From Trinickia acidisoli (GTDB lineage: Bacteria > Pseudomonadota > Gammaproteobacteria > Burkholderiales > Burkholderiaceae): a stretch of DNA of 64,000 nt. The DNA is taken from positions 3,162,001-3,226,000 of the forward strand of contig NZ_JAFLRG010000001.1 in NCBI RefSeq assembly GCF_017315725.1, in the 5' to 3' direction. Positions within the stretch are counted from its first letter, which is position 1. Every line of letters begins with the position of its first letter. Shown here in pieces: positions 19,216 through 27,557 of the stretch. The position numbers and the translations under genes are program-made. The notes beneath the pieces were generated by a model, which was not told where the DNA came from, searched no databases, and saw only the letters and a list, made by a program, of their open reading frames with translations.

Positions 19216-20178
19216 TTAGAAGTAGCCTTGCTTCTTGCGCTGCTCCATCGCAGCCTCGGACGCCTGATCGTCCATGCGCGTCGCGCCCCGCTCGGTGATG
19301 TCGGTCACCGCCGTCTCGGCGATGATCTTCTCCACGTCGTCCGCGTCGCTCTCCACCGGGCACGTGCAGCTAATGTCGCCCACCGTGCGAAAACGCACGA
19401 GCACCTTCTCGCTTCGGTCGCCCTCGCGCATCGGCGTGAGCGGCGTCACCGGCACGAGCAAGCCGCCCCGACGCACGATCTCGCGCTCGTGCGCGTAGTA
19501 GATCGAGGGCAACTCCAACCCTTCTCGCGCGATGTATTGCCAAATGTCCAGCTCGGTCCAGTTCGAGATCGGAAACACGCGCAGGTGCTCGCCCTTGTGC
19601 AGGCGCGCGTTGTACAGGCTCCACAGCTCGGGGCGCTGCGCTTTCGGGTCCCATTGGCCGAATTCGTCGCGGAACGAGAAGATGCGCTCCTTCGCACGCG
19701 CCTTCTCCTCGTCGCGGCGCGCCCCGCCGATCATCGCCGTGTAGCCGTGCGCCTCGATCGTCTCGAGCAGCGTCACCGCTTGCACCGCGTTGCGCGAATC
19801 GGTCTCGCGCCGTAGCCGCACCGTGCCGCGCTTGATCGAATCCTCCACGTGCCCCACCACCAGTTGCGCGCCGATTTGCTCGGCGCGCCGATCGCGAAAA
19901 TCGATCACCTCCGGGTAGTTGTGCCCCGTGTCGATGTGCACCAGCGGAAACGGCAGCGACGTCTTGCGGTTCGCACCCAGCCCGAACGCCTTGAGCGCCA
20001 GATGCAGCACCACCACCGAATCCTTGCCCCCCGAGAACAGCAGCGCCGGCTTGCTGCACTCGGCCACCAGCTCGCGCAGAATGTGGATCGATTCCGCCTC
20101 GAGCCAGTCGAGGTGGTCCATGCGCGTGGCAGTGATCGTGAGCGGGGTCGTCGCGGAAGGTTCCAGAATCGTGCTCAT
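19216..20178 (-). CDS. cysD: Sulfate adenylyltransferase subunit 2
   Basis: 320-residue ATP-sulfurylase catalytic subunit of the adenine-nucleotide alpha-hydrolase fold. The PP-loop is clear (LLFSGGKDSVVVLHLALKA, about residues 47-65). It is followed by PLVHIDTGHNYPEVIDFRD, and the typical C-terminal KKQGYF is present. It forms ATP sulfurylase with CysN directly downstream. A 110-bp gap separates it from cysH, longer than the other gaps in the operon. Confidence 0.97.
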   Translation of the reverse strand: MSTILEPSATTPLTITATRMDHLDWLEAESIHILRELVAECSKPALLFSGGKDSVVVLHLALKAFGLGANRKTSLPFPLVHIDTGHNYPEVIDFRDRRAEQIGAQLVVGHVEDSIKRGTVRLRRETDSRNAVQAVTLLETIEAHGYTAMIGGARRDEEKARAKERIFSFRDEFGQWDPKAQRPELWSLYNARLHKGEHLRVFPISNWTELDIWQYIAREGLELPSIYYAHEREIVRRGGLLVPVTPLTPMREGDRSEKVLVRFRTVGDISCTCPVESDADDVEKIIAETAVTDITERGATRMDDQASEAAMEQRKKQGYF

Positions 20179-20287
20179 GTTTAACGGTTTCCTATCGTTT
20201 GCCCGTGTGCCGCGCCGCGCGCAATGCGCTCGCGCCGGTCGTCACGGCATTCGGATGCTGCGTATGCTGTCGATGTTGCAGTGCGGC

Positions 20288-21049
20288 TCAGGCCGAAGCC
20301 GTCGCGCTTGCGCTGCCTGCGGCGAACTGGATGGTCGTCACGTGCAAGCCGCATTCCTTCGAATCGCGCGACTCCCACCACCAGCGCCCCGCCCGGCTGT
20401 CCTCGCCGGGGCGAACCGCGCGCGTACAAGGTTCGCAGCCGATGCTCGGATAGCCGCGCGCGTGCAGCGGATTGACAGGCACATCATAGATCTTGATGTA
20501 GGCCCAGATCTCGCCTTCGGTCCAATCCGCAAGCGGGTTGTATTTTGCGACGTTTCGCGTCGCGTCGCGCTCCTCTTCGTGCAACTCGGTGCGCGTGACC
20601 GACTGCTCGCGGCGCTGGCCCGTCACCCAGGCGTCGACGCCGGCGAGTGCGCGGTTGAGCGGCTCGACCTTGCGGATCTCGCAGCAGCGCTTACGCAGCT
20701 CGACACTGTCGTAAAACGCGTTCAAGCCCTGCGTATTCACGTACTCGTCGACCGCATCGGCTTGCGGATGAAACTGAGCGATCTCGTAACCGTAGCGCTC
20801 GCGCACGCGGTCGATCATGCCGAGCGTCTCCGCATGCAGGCGCCCCGTATTCAGCGAAAAAATGCCGATCGGCAGCGCACGCGACAAGATTGCGTGCGTC
20901 AGCACCATATCCTCCGCCGCCAAGCTGCTCGCGAGCTTGATGTTCGGGTGACGCTTCGCGATTTCGTCGACGAATGCGTGCAGCCGATCGATTTTCGCCT
21001 CGAGTGCGGCATCGACGGGAGCCGCGGCCGGCGTCCGATCCTGGCTCAT
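20288..21049 (-). CDS. cysH: Assimilatory adenylylsulfate (APS) reductase, CysH family with 4Fe-4S cysteines
   Basis: 253-residue thioredoxin-dependent reductase. The PP-loop-like region is ASSLAAEDMVLTHAILSRAL and the substrate loop is FSLNTGRLHAETL. The paired cysteines of the iron-sulfur type are present (ELRKRCCEIRK near residue 125 and GCEPCTRAV near residue 207), with the catalytic KECGLH near residue 232. This cysteine set marks an APS reductase rather than a PAPS reductase of the E. coli type, in agreement with the absence of cysC. The ATG overlaps the DUF934 stop (ATGA at 21046-21049). Confidence 0.95.
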   Translation of the reverse strand: MSQDRTPAAAPVDAALEAKIDRLHAFVDEIAKRHPNIKLASSLAAEDMVLTHAILSRALPIGIFSLNTGRLHAETLGMIDRVRERYGYEIAQFHPQADAVDEYVNTQGLNAFYDSVELRKRCCEIRKVEPLNRALAGVDAWVTGQRREQSVTRTELHEEERDATRNVAKYNPLADWTEGEIWAYIKIYDVPVNPLHARGYPSIGCEPCTRAVRPGEDSRAGRWWWESRDSKECGLHVTTIQFAAGSASATASA

Positions 21050-21585
21050 GCGCGCGGCTCCGATTCGAGCGCAGCGCGACGGCGAAACAGCGGCAGCGGC
21101 GTATCGAACGCGCTTTGGTACTTGACCGTGAATTCGTCGAACGCGCGCAATGCGTCGTGGATGTCCTTGTCGGCGCGCACGGCAAAGGCGTCGAAGCCGC
21201 AGCGAGCCATGAAGTTTAAATGATCGCGCAGCACGTCTCCGATCGCGCGCAGTTCTCCGCGCCAGCCATAGCGCTCGCGCAGCAAACGCGCGGTGCTATA
21301 GCCGCGCCCGTCGCGAAAAACGGGAAAGTCGACGCCGATCAGCGAAATCTTGTCCAAATCGGTGACGAGATCGGCCGGCTCGTCGTCGGGCGCGAGCCAC
21401 ACGCCGAGGGTATCGCGCGAACGCGAAGCGATGAGCGCGGCGCTTTCTTGCTTCCAGAGCGCGAACGGCACGAGCACTCGGCCGTCCGGCAGTGTGCCGA
21501 CCGTGGGCAGGGTGCCGTCTTCCGCCGCGCGCACGACCGTCCAGTCGTCACGCACCACGGAGCGGTTCTTGATAATCGAAGTCAT
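21046..21585 (-). CDS. DUF934 family protein of the sulfate assimilation operon
   Basis: 179-residue soluble protein of the DUF934 family, nearly always encoded between cysI and cysH in proteobacteria. The ATG at 21585 is chosen over a TTG at 21591; GGGAT lies upstream. The most conserved stretch is the LIGVDFPVFRDGRGYSTARL region around residue 85, followed by LRERYGWRGELRAIGDVLRD. No cysteines of an iron-sulfur cluster are evident. Its role is unproven; an accessory or electron-transfer function for the sulfite reductase has been suggested from context only. Confidence 0.9.
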   Translation of the reverse strand: MTSIIKNRSVVRDDWTVVRAAEDGTLPTVGTLPDGRVLVPFALWKQESAALIASRSRDTLGVWLAPDDEPADLVTDLDKISLIGVDFPVFRDGRGYSTARLLRERYGWRGELRAIGDVLRDHLNFMARCGFDAFAVRADKDIHDALRAFDEFTVKYQSAFDTPLPLFRRRAALESEPRA

Positions 21586-21608
21586 CTGCAAATATCCCTT
21601 TCGCCCGG

Positions 21609-23288
21609 TTACGCGTGCGCCGGCTGGCGCGACGCGTAGACACGCTCTTTGAACGGCGCAATGCCGATTCGATTATAGGTGTCGATGAAGCGCTCGCCGT
21701 CCGCGCGGTTCTCGACGAACGTATCGATTACCTTGGACACGACATCGGGCATCTCATGCGCGGCGAACGACGGCCCGATCACACGGCCGAGATGCGCACC
21801 GGTCGCACCCGTGCCCTGCTCGCCGCCGAGCGTCAACTGGTACCACTCGGAGCCGTCCTTGTCGACGCCGAGGATGCCGATGTTGCCGACGTGATGATGG
21901 CCGCATGCATTGATGCAGCCCGAGATGTTCAACGACAGATCGCCGAGATCGTACACATAGTCCAGGTCGTCGAAGCGGTCCTGGATCGCTTGCGCGATCG
22001 GCAGCGACTTCGCATTCGCGAGCGAGCAAAAATCGCCGCCGGGGCACGAGATGATGTCGGTGAGCAACCCGAGATTCGGAGTCGCAAAGCCTTGCTTCTT
22101 CGCCTCTTCCCAGACGGCGAAGAGATCGCGTTTGCGCACGTCCGCGAGAATCAGGTTCTGCTCGTGGGACACGCGGATTTCGCCGAACGAATACGTATCG
22201 GCCCAATCGGCGACGGCTTCCATTTGTTCGGCGGTGGCATCGCCGGGCGCGCCCTTGGCCGGCTTCAACGAGAGCGTGACCGCGGCGTAACCGGGCACCT
22301 TGTGCGGGCGCAGATTGCGTTCGATCCAGCGCGCGAACGCGCGATTTTCGAGCAGATGCTTTTCGAACGAGGCGTCGGTATCCGATAGCTTTTCGTAAGC
22401 GGGCGGCGTGAAATGGCGGGCGACGCGGTCGAACTCGGCTTGCGTGAGCGTCGAGGGGCCATCCTTCAGGTGTTGCCATTCCTCTTCGACTTGCTGCGCG
22501 AACTTCGCCGGGCCGAGCGCCTTCACGAGGATCTTGATCCGCGCCTTGAACAGATTGTCGCGGCGGCCGAAGCGGTTATACACGCGCAGCACGGCCTCGC
22601 AATAGGTCAGCAGATGCTGCCACGGCAAGTTTTCGCGAATCACCGCGCCGAGAATCGGCGTACGGCCCAGGCCACCGCCCGCGAGAATCGCGCAAACCAC
22701 CTCGCCCGCTTCGTTCTTCGACAGATAGACGCCCAGATCGTGGATCTGCACGGCGACGCGATCTTCCTTCGACCCCGACACCGCGATCTTGAACTTGCGC
22801 GGCAGCCAACTGAATTCGGGGTGGAACGTCGACCATTGGCGCAGAATCTCAGACCACGGGCGCGGATCGATGATCTCGTCGGGCGCCACGCCGGCGAACT
22901 GATCGGCCGTGATGTTGCGGATGTCGTTGCCCGAAGTTTGGATGCCATGCATCTGCACGGACGCGAGATCGGCCAGAAGATCCGGCGTTTCCTCGAGCTT
23001 GATCCAGTTGTACTGGATGTTCGTGCGCGTCGAGAAGTGGCCGTAGCCGCGGTCGTACTTGCGCGCGATATGTGCCAGCGTGCGCAATTGGTCGCTGCGC
23101 AAGTTGCCGTACGGAATCGCGATGCGGTGCATGTACGCGTGGCGCTGCATGTAGAGGCCGTTTTGCAGGCGCAGCGGGCGGAACTCGTCCTCGCTCAATT
23201 CGCCCGACAAGCGGCGGCGGACTTGGTCGCGGTACTGCGCGACGCGCTCGTCGACGATGGTCTGGTCGTACTGATCGTATTGATACAT
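21609..23288 (-). CDS. cysI: Sulfite reductase (siroheme 4Fe-4S hemoprotein subunit)
   Basis: 559-residue siroheme-dependent sulfite/nitrite reductase that reduces sulfite to sulfide. The ATG at 23288 (MYQYDQYDQTIVDERVAQYR) is preferred over an upstream start that adds 16 residues. Siroheme/4Fe-4S cysteines are seen in IISCPGGDFCSLANAKSL (CX5C, about residues 411-417) and LNISGCINACGHHHVGN (CX3C, about residues 453-457). No cysJ flavoprotein is nearby, so the electron donor is probably a ferredoxin or another protein. It heads the operon and is divergent from cysB, 223 bp away, which is the expected regulator. Confidence 0.95.
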   Translation of the reverse strand: MYQYDQYDQTIVDERVAQYRDQVRRRLSGELSEDEFRPLRLQNGLYMQRHAYMHRIAIPYGNLRSDQLRTLAHIARKYDRGYGHFSTRTNIQYNWIKLEETPDLLADLASVQMHGIQTSGNDIRNITADQFAGVAPDEIIDPRPWSEILRQWSTFHPEFSWLPRKFKIAVSGSKEDRVAVQIHDLGVYLSKNEAGEVVCAILAGGGLGRTPILGAVIRENLPWQHLLTYCEAVLRVYNRFGRRDNLFKARIKILVKALGPAKFAQQVEEEWQHLKDGPSTLTQAEFDRVARHFTPPAYEKLSDTDASFEKHLLENRAFARWIERNLRPHKVPGYAAVTLSLKPAKGAPGDATAEQMEAVADWADTYSFGEIRVSHEQNLILADVRKRDLFAVWEEAKKQGFATPNLGLLTDIISCPGGDFCSLANAKSLPIAQAIQDRFDDLDYVYDLGDLSLNISGCINACGHHHVGNIGILGVDKDGSEWYQLTLGGEQGTGATGAHLGRVIGPSFAAHEMPDVVSKVIDTFVENRADGERFIDTYNRIGIAPFKERVYASRQPAHA

Positions 23289-23511
23289 TCGGGATCCCAG
23301 GTTGTGTCGCGCCGCGTCCTGTGCATTGTTCGGCACTAAGCGGCGCCCGAATCGCTATCGATGCATGCGGCCGGCGATCGTTCAGACCGTCCGCTCATTT
23401 GCTAATGACAAAAACAGCTATACATATTGAAAAACGTGCGGTGATCGTAATAAACTGGCCTTATATTTCAAACGACTAAAAAATTCTTTCCTTATGTCGA
23501 TAGGGTTATAA

Positions 23512-24453
23512 ATGAACCTGCACCAATTTAGGTTCGTGCGCGAGGCGGTCCGACAGAACTACAACCTGACCGAGGCGGCCAAGGCGCTCTATACCTCGCA
23601 GCCGGGCGTCTCGAAGGCGATCATCGAGCTCGAGGACGAATTAGGCGTCGAAATCTTCACGCGCCACGGCAAGCGTGTCCGGTCGCTGACGGAGCCGGGG
23701 CGCATCATCCTCGCGTCGGTCGAGCGGATCTTGCAGGAGGTGGAGAGCCTCAAGCGCGTCGGCAAAGACTTCGCGGCACAGGATCAGGGCAATCTCGTGA
23801 TCGCTGCGACGCACACGCAGGCGCGCTACTCGCTGCCCGCCGCGATCGCCGAGTTCAAGAAGCGGTTTCCGAAGGTGCATCTGTCGATCCTGCAGGGCAG
23901 CCCGACGCAAGTGGCGGAGATGGTGCTGCACGACCACGCCGACGTTGCGATCGCGACCGAAGCGATTTCGTCATACAAAGACCTCGTTTCGCTGCCTTGC
24001 TTCCAGTGGCACCACGTGGCCGTGCTGCTCGCCGATCACCCGCTGCTGCAGCGCAAGCAACTCTCGCTCGAAGATCTCGCGCAGTACCCGCTGATCACCT
24101 ACGACAACGCCTTCGCCGGCCGCACGAAGATCAATCAGGCGTTCGCGCTGCGGGGGCTCTCGCCCGACATCGTGCTCGAGGCCATCGACGCCGACGTCAT
24201 CAAGACGTACGTCGAGCTCGGCTTGGGCGTGGGGATCATGGCCGACATCGCGTTCAACGCCGAGCGCGACCGCCATTTGCGCGCGATGCCGGTCGGGCAC
24301 CTGTTCGGCAGCAACCTGACGCGCGTCGCGCTCAAGCAAGGCGCCTATCTGCGCAGCTACGTGTATACGCTCGTCGAACTGCTTTCGCCGACGCTCAATC
24401 GCAAGCTGATCGAGCAGGCGCTCAAAGGCGAGCACGAGAGCTACGAGTTGTAA
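23512..24453 (+). CDS. cysB: CysB-type LysR transcriptional regulator
   Basis: 313-residue LysR regulator of the CysB/Cbl class. The N-terminus MNLHQFRFVREAVRQNYNLT is typical. The helix-turn-helix LTEAAKALYTSQPGVSKAII follows, and the effector domain contains the family-typical IAATHTQARYSLPAAIAEFK. Proteins of this class sense O-acetylserine, thiosulfate or APS and activate sulfur assimilation genes. The divergent position with respect to cysI strongly supports CysB. The intergenic space is A+T-rich around 23400-23500 and likely holds both promoters and the binding sites. Confidence 0.93.
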   Translation: MNLHQFRFVREAVRQNYNLTEAAKALYTSQPGVSKAIIELEDELGVEIFTRHGKRVRSLTEPGRIILASVERILQEVESLKRVGKDFAAQDQGNLVIAATHTQARYSLPAAIAEFKKRFPKVHLSILQGSPTQVAEMVLHDHADVAIATEAISSYKDLVSLPCFQWHHVAVLLADHPLLQRKQLSLEDLAQYPLITYDNAFAGRTKINQAFALRGLSPDIVLEAIDADVIKTYVELGLGVGIMADIAFNAERDRHLRAMPVGHLFGSNLTRVALKQGAYLRSYVYTLVELLSPTLNRKLIEQALKGEHESYEL

Positions 24454-24534
24454 GCGGGCGGGCGGGAAGCCGTCCGGCGCGGGCGCCGTTGCGCTACAGA
24501 TTCCACTAAGCAACAAACCCAAGGAGACCATGGC

Positions 24535-25707
24535 ATGGCGTTGTCCGCTACCTTGCGCCGCGCGCTCACGCTCGCAGCATTCGCGCTCGTCTGCGCGGCG
24601 CAGACCGACCCGGCGCAGGCCGACATCAAAGTAGGCATCGATTTGTCCTCGACAGGCCCGGCGGCCGTCATCGGCATCACGAGCAAGAATGCGATGCTGA
24701 TGTGGCCCAAGACGATCGCCGGGCAGAAGGCGCAGTACATCTTCCTCGACGACGGCTCCGACCCCGGCGCGGCCGTGCGCAATATCAGCAAGCTGATCCA
24801 CGAAGACCACGTCGACGTGATCGTCGGCCCGAACGTCACGCCGGCCGCGCTCGCCGCGCTCGATCCGGTAGCCGCATCGCATACGCCGATGATCACGCTG
24901 GTCGGCTCGGGCAGCGTCGTCGAGCCGCAGGCGGGCCCGCGCGTCTGGGCGTTCAAGATGGCGCAGACCGATAGCGCGATGGCCGACGTCATGACGCGGT
25001 ACATGGCGAATCATGGGGTGAAGACGGTCGGCTTCATCGGCTTTGCCGACAGCTACGGCGAGGGTTGGCTCAAGGAATTTTCGACGTTCGCGAAGCTGCG
25101 CCACATCGAGATCGTCGCGACCGAGCGCTACAACCGCACCGATTCGAGCGTCACGGGCCAGGTACTCAGGCTGATGGAAGCCAAGCCCGATGCGATGCTC
25201 GTCGCGGGCGCGGGCACGCCGGCCGTATTGCCGCAGCGCGAACTCGTCGAGCACGGCTTCAAAGGCCCGATCTATCAAACGCACGGCATCGCCACGCCCG
25301 CATTCATCAAGCTCGGCGGCCGGGACGTCGAAGGGACGCTGTTCCCGACGCAGCCCGTCGTCGTCGCGCGCACGCTGCCGGCCGATCATCCGTCGAAGAA
25401 GGCGGCGCTCGATTTCGTGAACGCGTACGAGGCGAAATACGGCCCCGGCAGCGTCACGCAGTTCGCGGGCGACGCGGCAGGCGTGTATCCGCGTCTGAAC
25501 GATGCAGTCGCGCGCGCGTTGAAAACAGCGCAACCGGGCACGGAAGCGTTCCGTACCGCGCTGCGCACCTCGCTCGAGCAGGCGCACGAACTCGTCGTGC
25601 CGAACGGCGTCGTCAATACGAGCGCGAGCGATCACGTCGGGCTCGATCAGCGCGCAAGCGTGATGGGGACGATCAGGGGCGGGAAGTTCGTCTACTTGAG
25701 TCGGTAG
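24535..25707 (+). CDS. Orphan ABC transporter periplasmic substrate-binding protein (branched-chain amino acid type)
   Basis: 390-residue binding protein of the LivJ/LivK family (type I fold, Peripla_BP_6). A signal peptide covers about residues 1-29 (LTLAAFALVCAAQTDPAQA) and the mature part starts DIKVGIDLSSTGPAA. A good AAGGAG site lies 8 nt upstream. No permease or ATPase gene adjoins it, so it must work with a transporter encoded elsewhere or act as a sensor partner. Ligand unknown; its place next to cysB does not prove a sulfur role. Confidence 0.9.
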   Translation: MALSATLRRALTLAAFALVCAAQTDPAQADIKVGIDLSSTGPAAVIGITSKNAMLMWPKTIAGQKAQYIFLDDGSDPGAAVRNISKLIHEDHVDVIVGPNVTPAALAALDPVAASHTPMITLVGSGSVVEPQAGPRVWAFKMAQTDSAMADVMTRYMANHGVKTVGFIGFADSYGEGWLKEFSTFAKLRHIEIVATERYNRTDSSVTGQVLRLMEAKPDAMLVAGAGTPAVLPQRELVEHGFKGPIYQTHGIATPAFIKLGGRDVEGTLFPTQPVVVARTLPADHPSKKAALDFVNAYEAKYGPGSVTQFAGDAAGVYPRLNDAVARALKTAQPGTEAFRTALRTSLEQAHELVVPNGVVNTSASDHVGLDQRASVMGTIRGGKFVYLSR

Positions 25708-25730
25708 GCGTCGCTCGGTAACTGTCGCGC

Positions 25731-25838
25731 TCATGCAAGCCGAAACTGGGCGACGAGCCGCCCCATCTGCTCGGCTTGTTTCTGCAACGACGCGCTCGAT
25801 GCACGAAAGCCGGCGAGCCGCGCCATTTGGATAGCCGA
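25731..25838 (-). pseudogene. Remnant of a methyl-accepting chemotaxis protein C-terminus
   Basis: On the minus strand an open stretch of about 35 codons ends in ASLQKQAEQMGRLVAQFRLA and a TGA at 25733-25731. This closely resembles the extreme C-terminus of methyl-accepting chemotaxis proteins, which typically ends in a helix such as SLxEQAxxLxxxVxxF. Upstream of it the frame loses any similarity to a signalling domain within about 30 codons. It therefore looks like the tail of a lost receptor gene. The short length makes this a moderate call. Confidence 0.45.
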
Positions 25839-25925
25839 ACGGCGCGGCCCGCCGTAACTTGTCAGCCGCGGCAATTTCCGCCATAATCGCGCTCTTCTGT
25901 TGAGCGTGTTCGCGCGCCGACGAAA

Positions 25926-26010
25926 GCCCGGGTGGTGAAACAGGTAGACGCAGGGGACTCAAAATCCCCCGCCGCAAGGCGTGTCGGTTCGAGTCCGACC
26001 CCGGGCACCA
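25926..26010 (+). tRNA. tRNA-Leu (anticodon CAA)
   Basis: 85-nt class II tRNA. The acceptor arm GCCCGGG pairs with CCCGGGC, a D-arm with GGTGGTGAAACAGG follows, and the anticodon stem GGGGA/TCCCC encloses CTCAAAA, giving anticodon CAA. A long variable arm of the leucine type follows, with the T-arm GTCGGTTCGAGTCCGAC and a genomically encoded CCA. A terminator follows 40 nt later. Confidence 0.96.
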
Positions 26011-26050
26011 AAAGTTGTTTCGGCAGAATGCCGCACAGGATTCCGAAGAA

Positions 26051-26087
26051 AAGCCCCCGCAAGATCAAGGTCTTGCGGGGGCTTTTC
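26051..26087 (+). terminator. Rho-independent terminator after tRNA-Leu
   Basis: Perfect 12-bp stem GCCCCCGCAAGA/TCTTGCGGGGGC (26053-26064 and 26071-26082) with a 6-nt loop, followed by TTTTC. It also has As on its 5' side and so may work in both directions. Confidence 0.92.
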
Positions 26088-26123
26088 GCTTTCCGGCGGT
26101 CTGGATTGGTCCTGGGCAGCCTG

Positions 26124-26390
26124 TCAGAGCGCTCCCGGAATGGTTGGTGCTGCCGGCTTGAACACGCTGAACGCTTCGTCAAACATCGGCTTCGCCTTCC
26201 CGTAAACCAGCGGCATCAGGACATGCTGATATTCCCGGCGCGTCTTCCGCATCCCGTCATCGACATGATTGACAATATCAATGTTGTATAACAACATTGA
26301 CCGCATGTACGCGCCGATCTCGGCCGTGATTACGGCGGCGCCTTCGGCGTCGAACCATCGCCACTCGCCGTTAGCGCAATAGCGCAGCAC
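26124..26390 (-). CDS. Unknown small ORF between tRNA-Leu and the lactonase gene
   Basis: Open frame on the minus strand ending at 26124. It is shown from a GTG at 26390 (88 residues) and stays open to 26450. The translation has a balanced, globular-looking composition unlike the Arg-rich shadow frames nearby (GEWRWFDAEGAAVITAEIGA, then VLMPLVYGKAKPMFDEAFSV), and local G+C is lower than the surroundings. No ribosome site is clear and I recognise no family. It may be a fragment of acquired DNA beside the tRNA gene. It also contains a perfect palindrome (26278-26300) that could instead be regulatory for the neighbouring lactonase gene. Confidence 0.4.
   Translation of the reverse strand: MLRYCANGEWRWFDAEGAAVITAEIGAYMRSMLLYNIDIVNHVDDGMRKTRREYQHVLMPLVYGKAKPMFDEAFSVFKPAAPTIPGAL
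26278..26300. promoter_or_regulatory. Perfect palindrome upstream of the SMP-30 gene
   Basis: Two perfectly complementary 10-base arms (TCAATGTTGT and its complement) flank ATA. The centre reads TTGTATAACAA, close in shape to FCD-type GntR operators of the TTGT-N3-ACAA kind. It lies 104 bp before the lactonase ATG. Operator status is inferred. Confidence 0.5.
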
Positions 26391-26403
26391 CGGAACACCA
26401 ACG

Positions 26404-27354
26404 ATGAACGAGACAACACCCGCTAAGCCGCGCCGCTTGGAGCCGCGCAACGCACGACGCTCCGCCGTCGGTGAGAGCCCGGTTTGGCGGGCCTCGCAGA
26501 ACGCGCTCTACTGGGTCGACATCCCGGCGCAGACGCTCGCGCGCTACGAGGTTTCCAATGAGCGGCGCACCGAATGGCTGCTACCCGAACGCGTCGGGTG
26601 CATTGCATTCGACCGCAACGGCACAGTGCTGGCCGCGCTCGAAACCGGACTGTTCGCGCTCACGCTGCATGAGCCCGCCCCCGCAACCGCCCGCTCCGGC
26701 GATATGCCCGCGCATTGCGGGACGCTAACGACCCGCCGCCTCGCATCCGTCACGCACGACGCCGAGCGCATGCGCTTCAACGACGGCCGCTGCGATCGCC
26801 AAGGCCGCTTCTGGGCCGGAACGATGGTGCAGGACGCCCCCCCCCCTCACCCCGCGGGCAAACTCTATCGCTACGAGGCGAATACCGGCCTGTCCGCGCC
26901 GATCGTCGAGGGCCTATGCACCCAAAACGGCCTCGCCTGGTCGCCCGACGGCCGCACGATGTACCTGTCCGATTCACACCCCTCGAGCCGGGTTATCTGG
27001 ACGTTCGACTACGACATCGACGACGGCGTGCCGACTAACCGCCGAGTCTTCGCCGATTTGCACGACTATGCCGGCCGCCCCGACGGCGCGGCGATCGACG
27101 CCGAGGGCTGCTATTGGATCTGCGCGAACGACGCCGGTCTGCTGCTGCGCTTTGCGCCCGATGGCCGGCTCGATCGCAAGCTCGCGCTGCCGGCGTCCAA
27201 GCCGTCGATGTGCGCATTCGGCGGACCGGGCTTCGATACGCTGTTCGTGACGACGATCTGCCCGAATCCCGTCAGCGAACACGACGGCTATGTGTTCGCG
27301 ATGCATCCGGGCGTGCGCGGCCTGCCCGAACCCGAGTTCGCCGGTACGCTCTGA
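26404..27354 (+). CDS. SMP-30/gluconolactonase family lactonase
   Basis: 316-residue six-bladed beta-propeller of the SMP-30/LRE family. These metal-dependent enzymes hydrolyse sugar-acid lactones. The metal-site glutamate lies in GESPVWRASQNALYWVDIP (about residue 25). Asn and Asp ligands are expected in QNGLAWSPDGRTMYLSDS (about residues 174-191), and FNDGRCDRQGRFWAGTM is the typical central motif. In this cluster it would open the aldaro-lactone produced by uronate dehydrogenase, or L-arabinono-lactone for the pentonate branch. The preferred substrate cannot be told from sequence. It is followed by the GntR regulator gene after about 200 bp. Confidence 0.88.
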   Translation: MNETTPAKPRRLEPRNARRSAVGESPVWRASQNALYWVDIPAQTLARYEVSNERRTEWLLPERVGCIAFDRNGTVLAALETGLFALTLHEPAPATARSGDMPAHCGTLTTRRLASVTHDAERMRFNDGRCDRQGRFWAGTMVQDAPPPHPAGKLYRYEANTGLSAPIVEGLCTQNGLAWSPDGRTMYLSDSHPSSRVIWTFDYDIDDGVPTNRRVFADLHDYAGRPDGAAIDAEGCYWICANDAGLLLRFAPDGRLDRKLALPASKPSMCAFGGPGFDTLFVTTICPNPVSEHDGYVFAMHPGVRGLPEPEFAGTL

Positions 27355-27530
27355 ACGGAGGATGCCTTCAGTCCACGCAGCCTCCTCGTTCATCGTGCCG
27401 AACGCCGTCGCCGTCGTTGCGCCGACGCCGACGCAAACGTTCAAGCGAAGCACCGGGCGCAGAATGAAAGGCGCGTTGGAGACGAACGCTATGATTTACG
27501 ACATGCCGTGACTTACAATCGGTCACACTC

Positions 27531-27537
27531 CTGACAA
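27531..27537. promoter_or_regulatory. Possible operator half-site before the GntR gene
   Basis: CTGACAA, the complement of TTGTCAG, sits 21 bp before the regulator's ATG. It matches one half of the motif seen upstream of dctP (36818-36828), which would allow autoregulation. The other half is poorly matched, so this is weak. Confidence 0.3.
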
Positions 27538-27557
27538 CTCACCGCACATCGTCTCAA

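Noticed and set aside
23971..25977. 668-codon minus-strand ORF over cysB and the binding-protein gene
   Set aside because: Antisense to both genes with shadow composition; only the short tail at 25731-25838, in a different frame, has receptor-like sequence.
25926..26010. tRNA-Leu as a proven attachment site
   Set aside because: No integrase gene and no duplicated tRNA 3' end found in the window.
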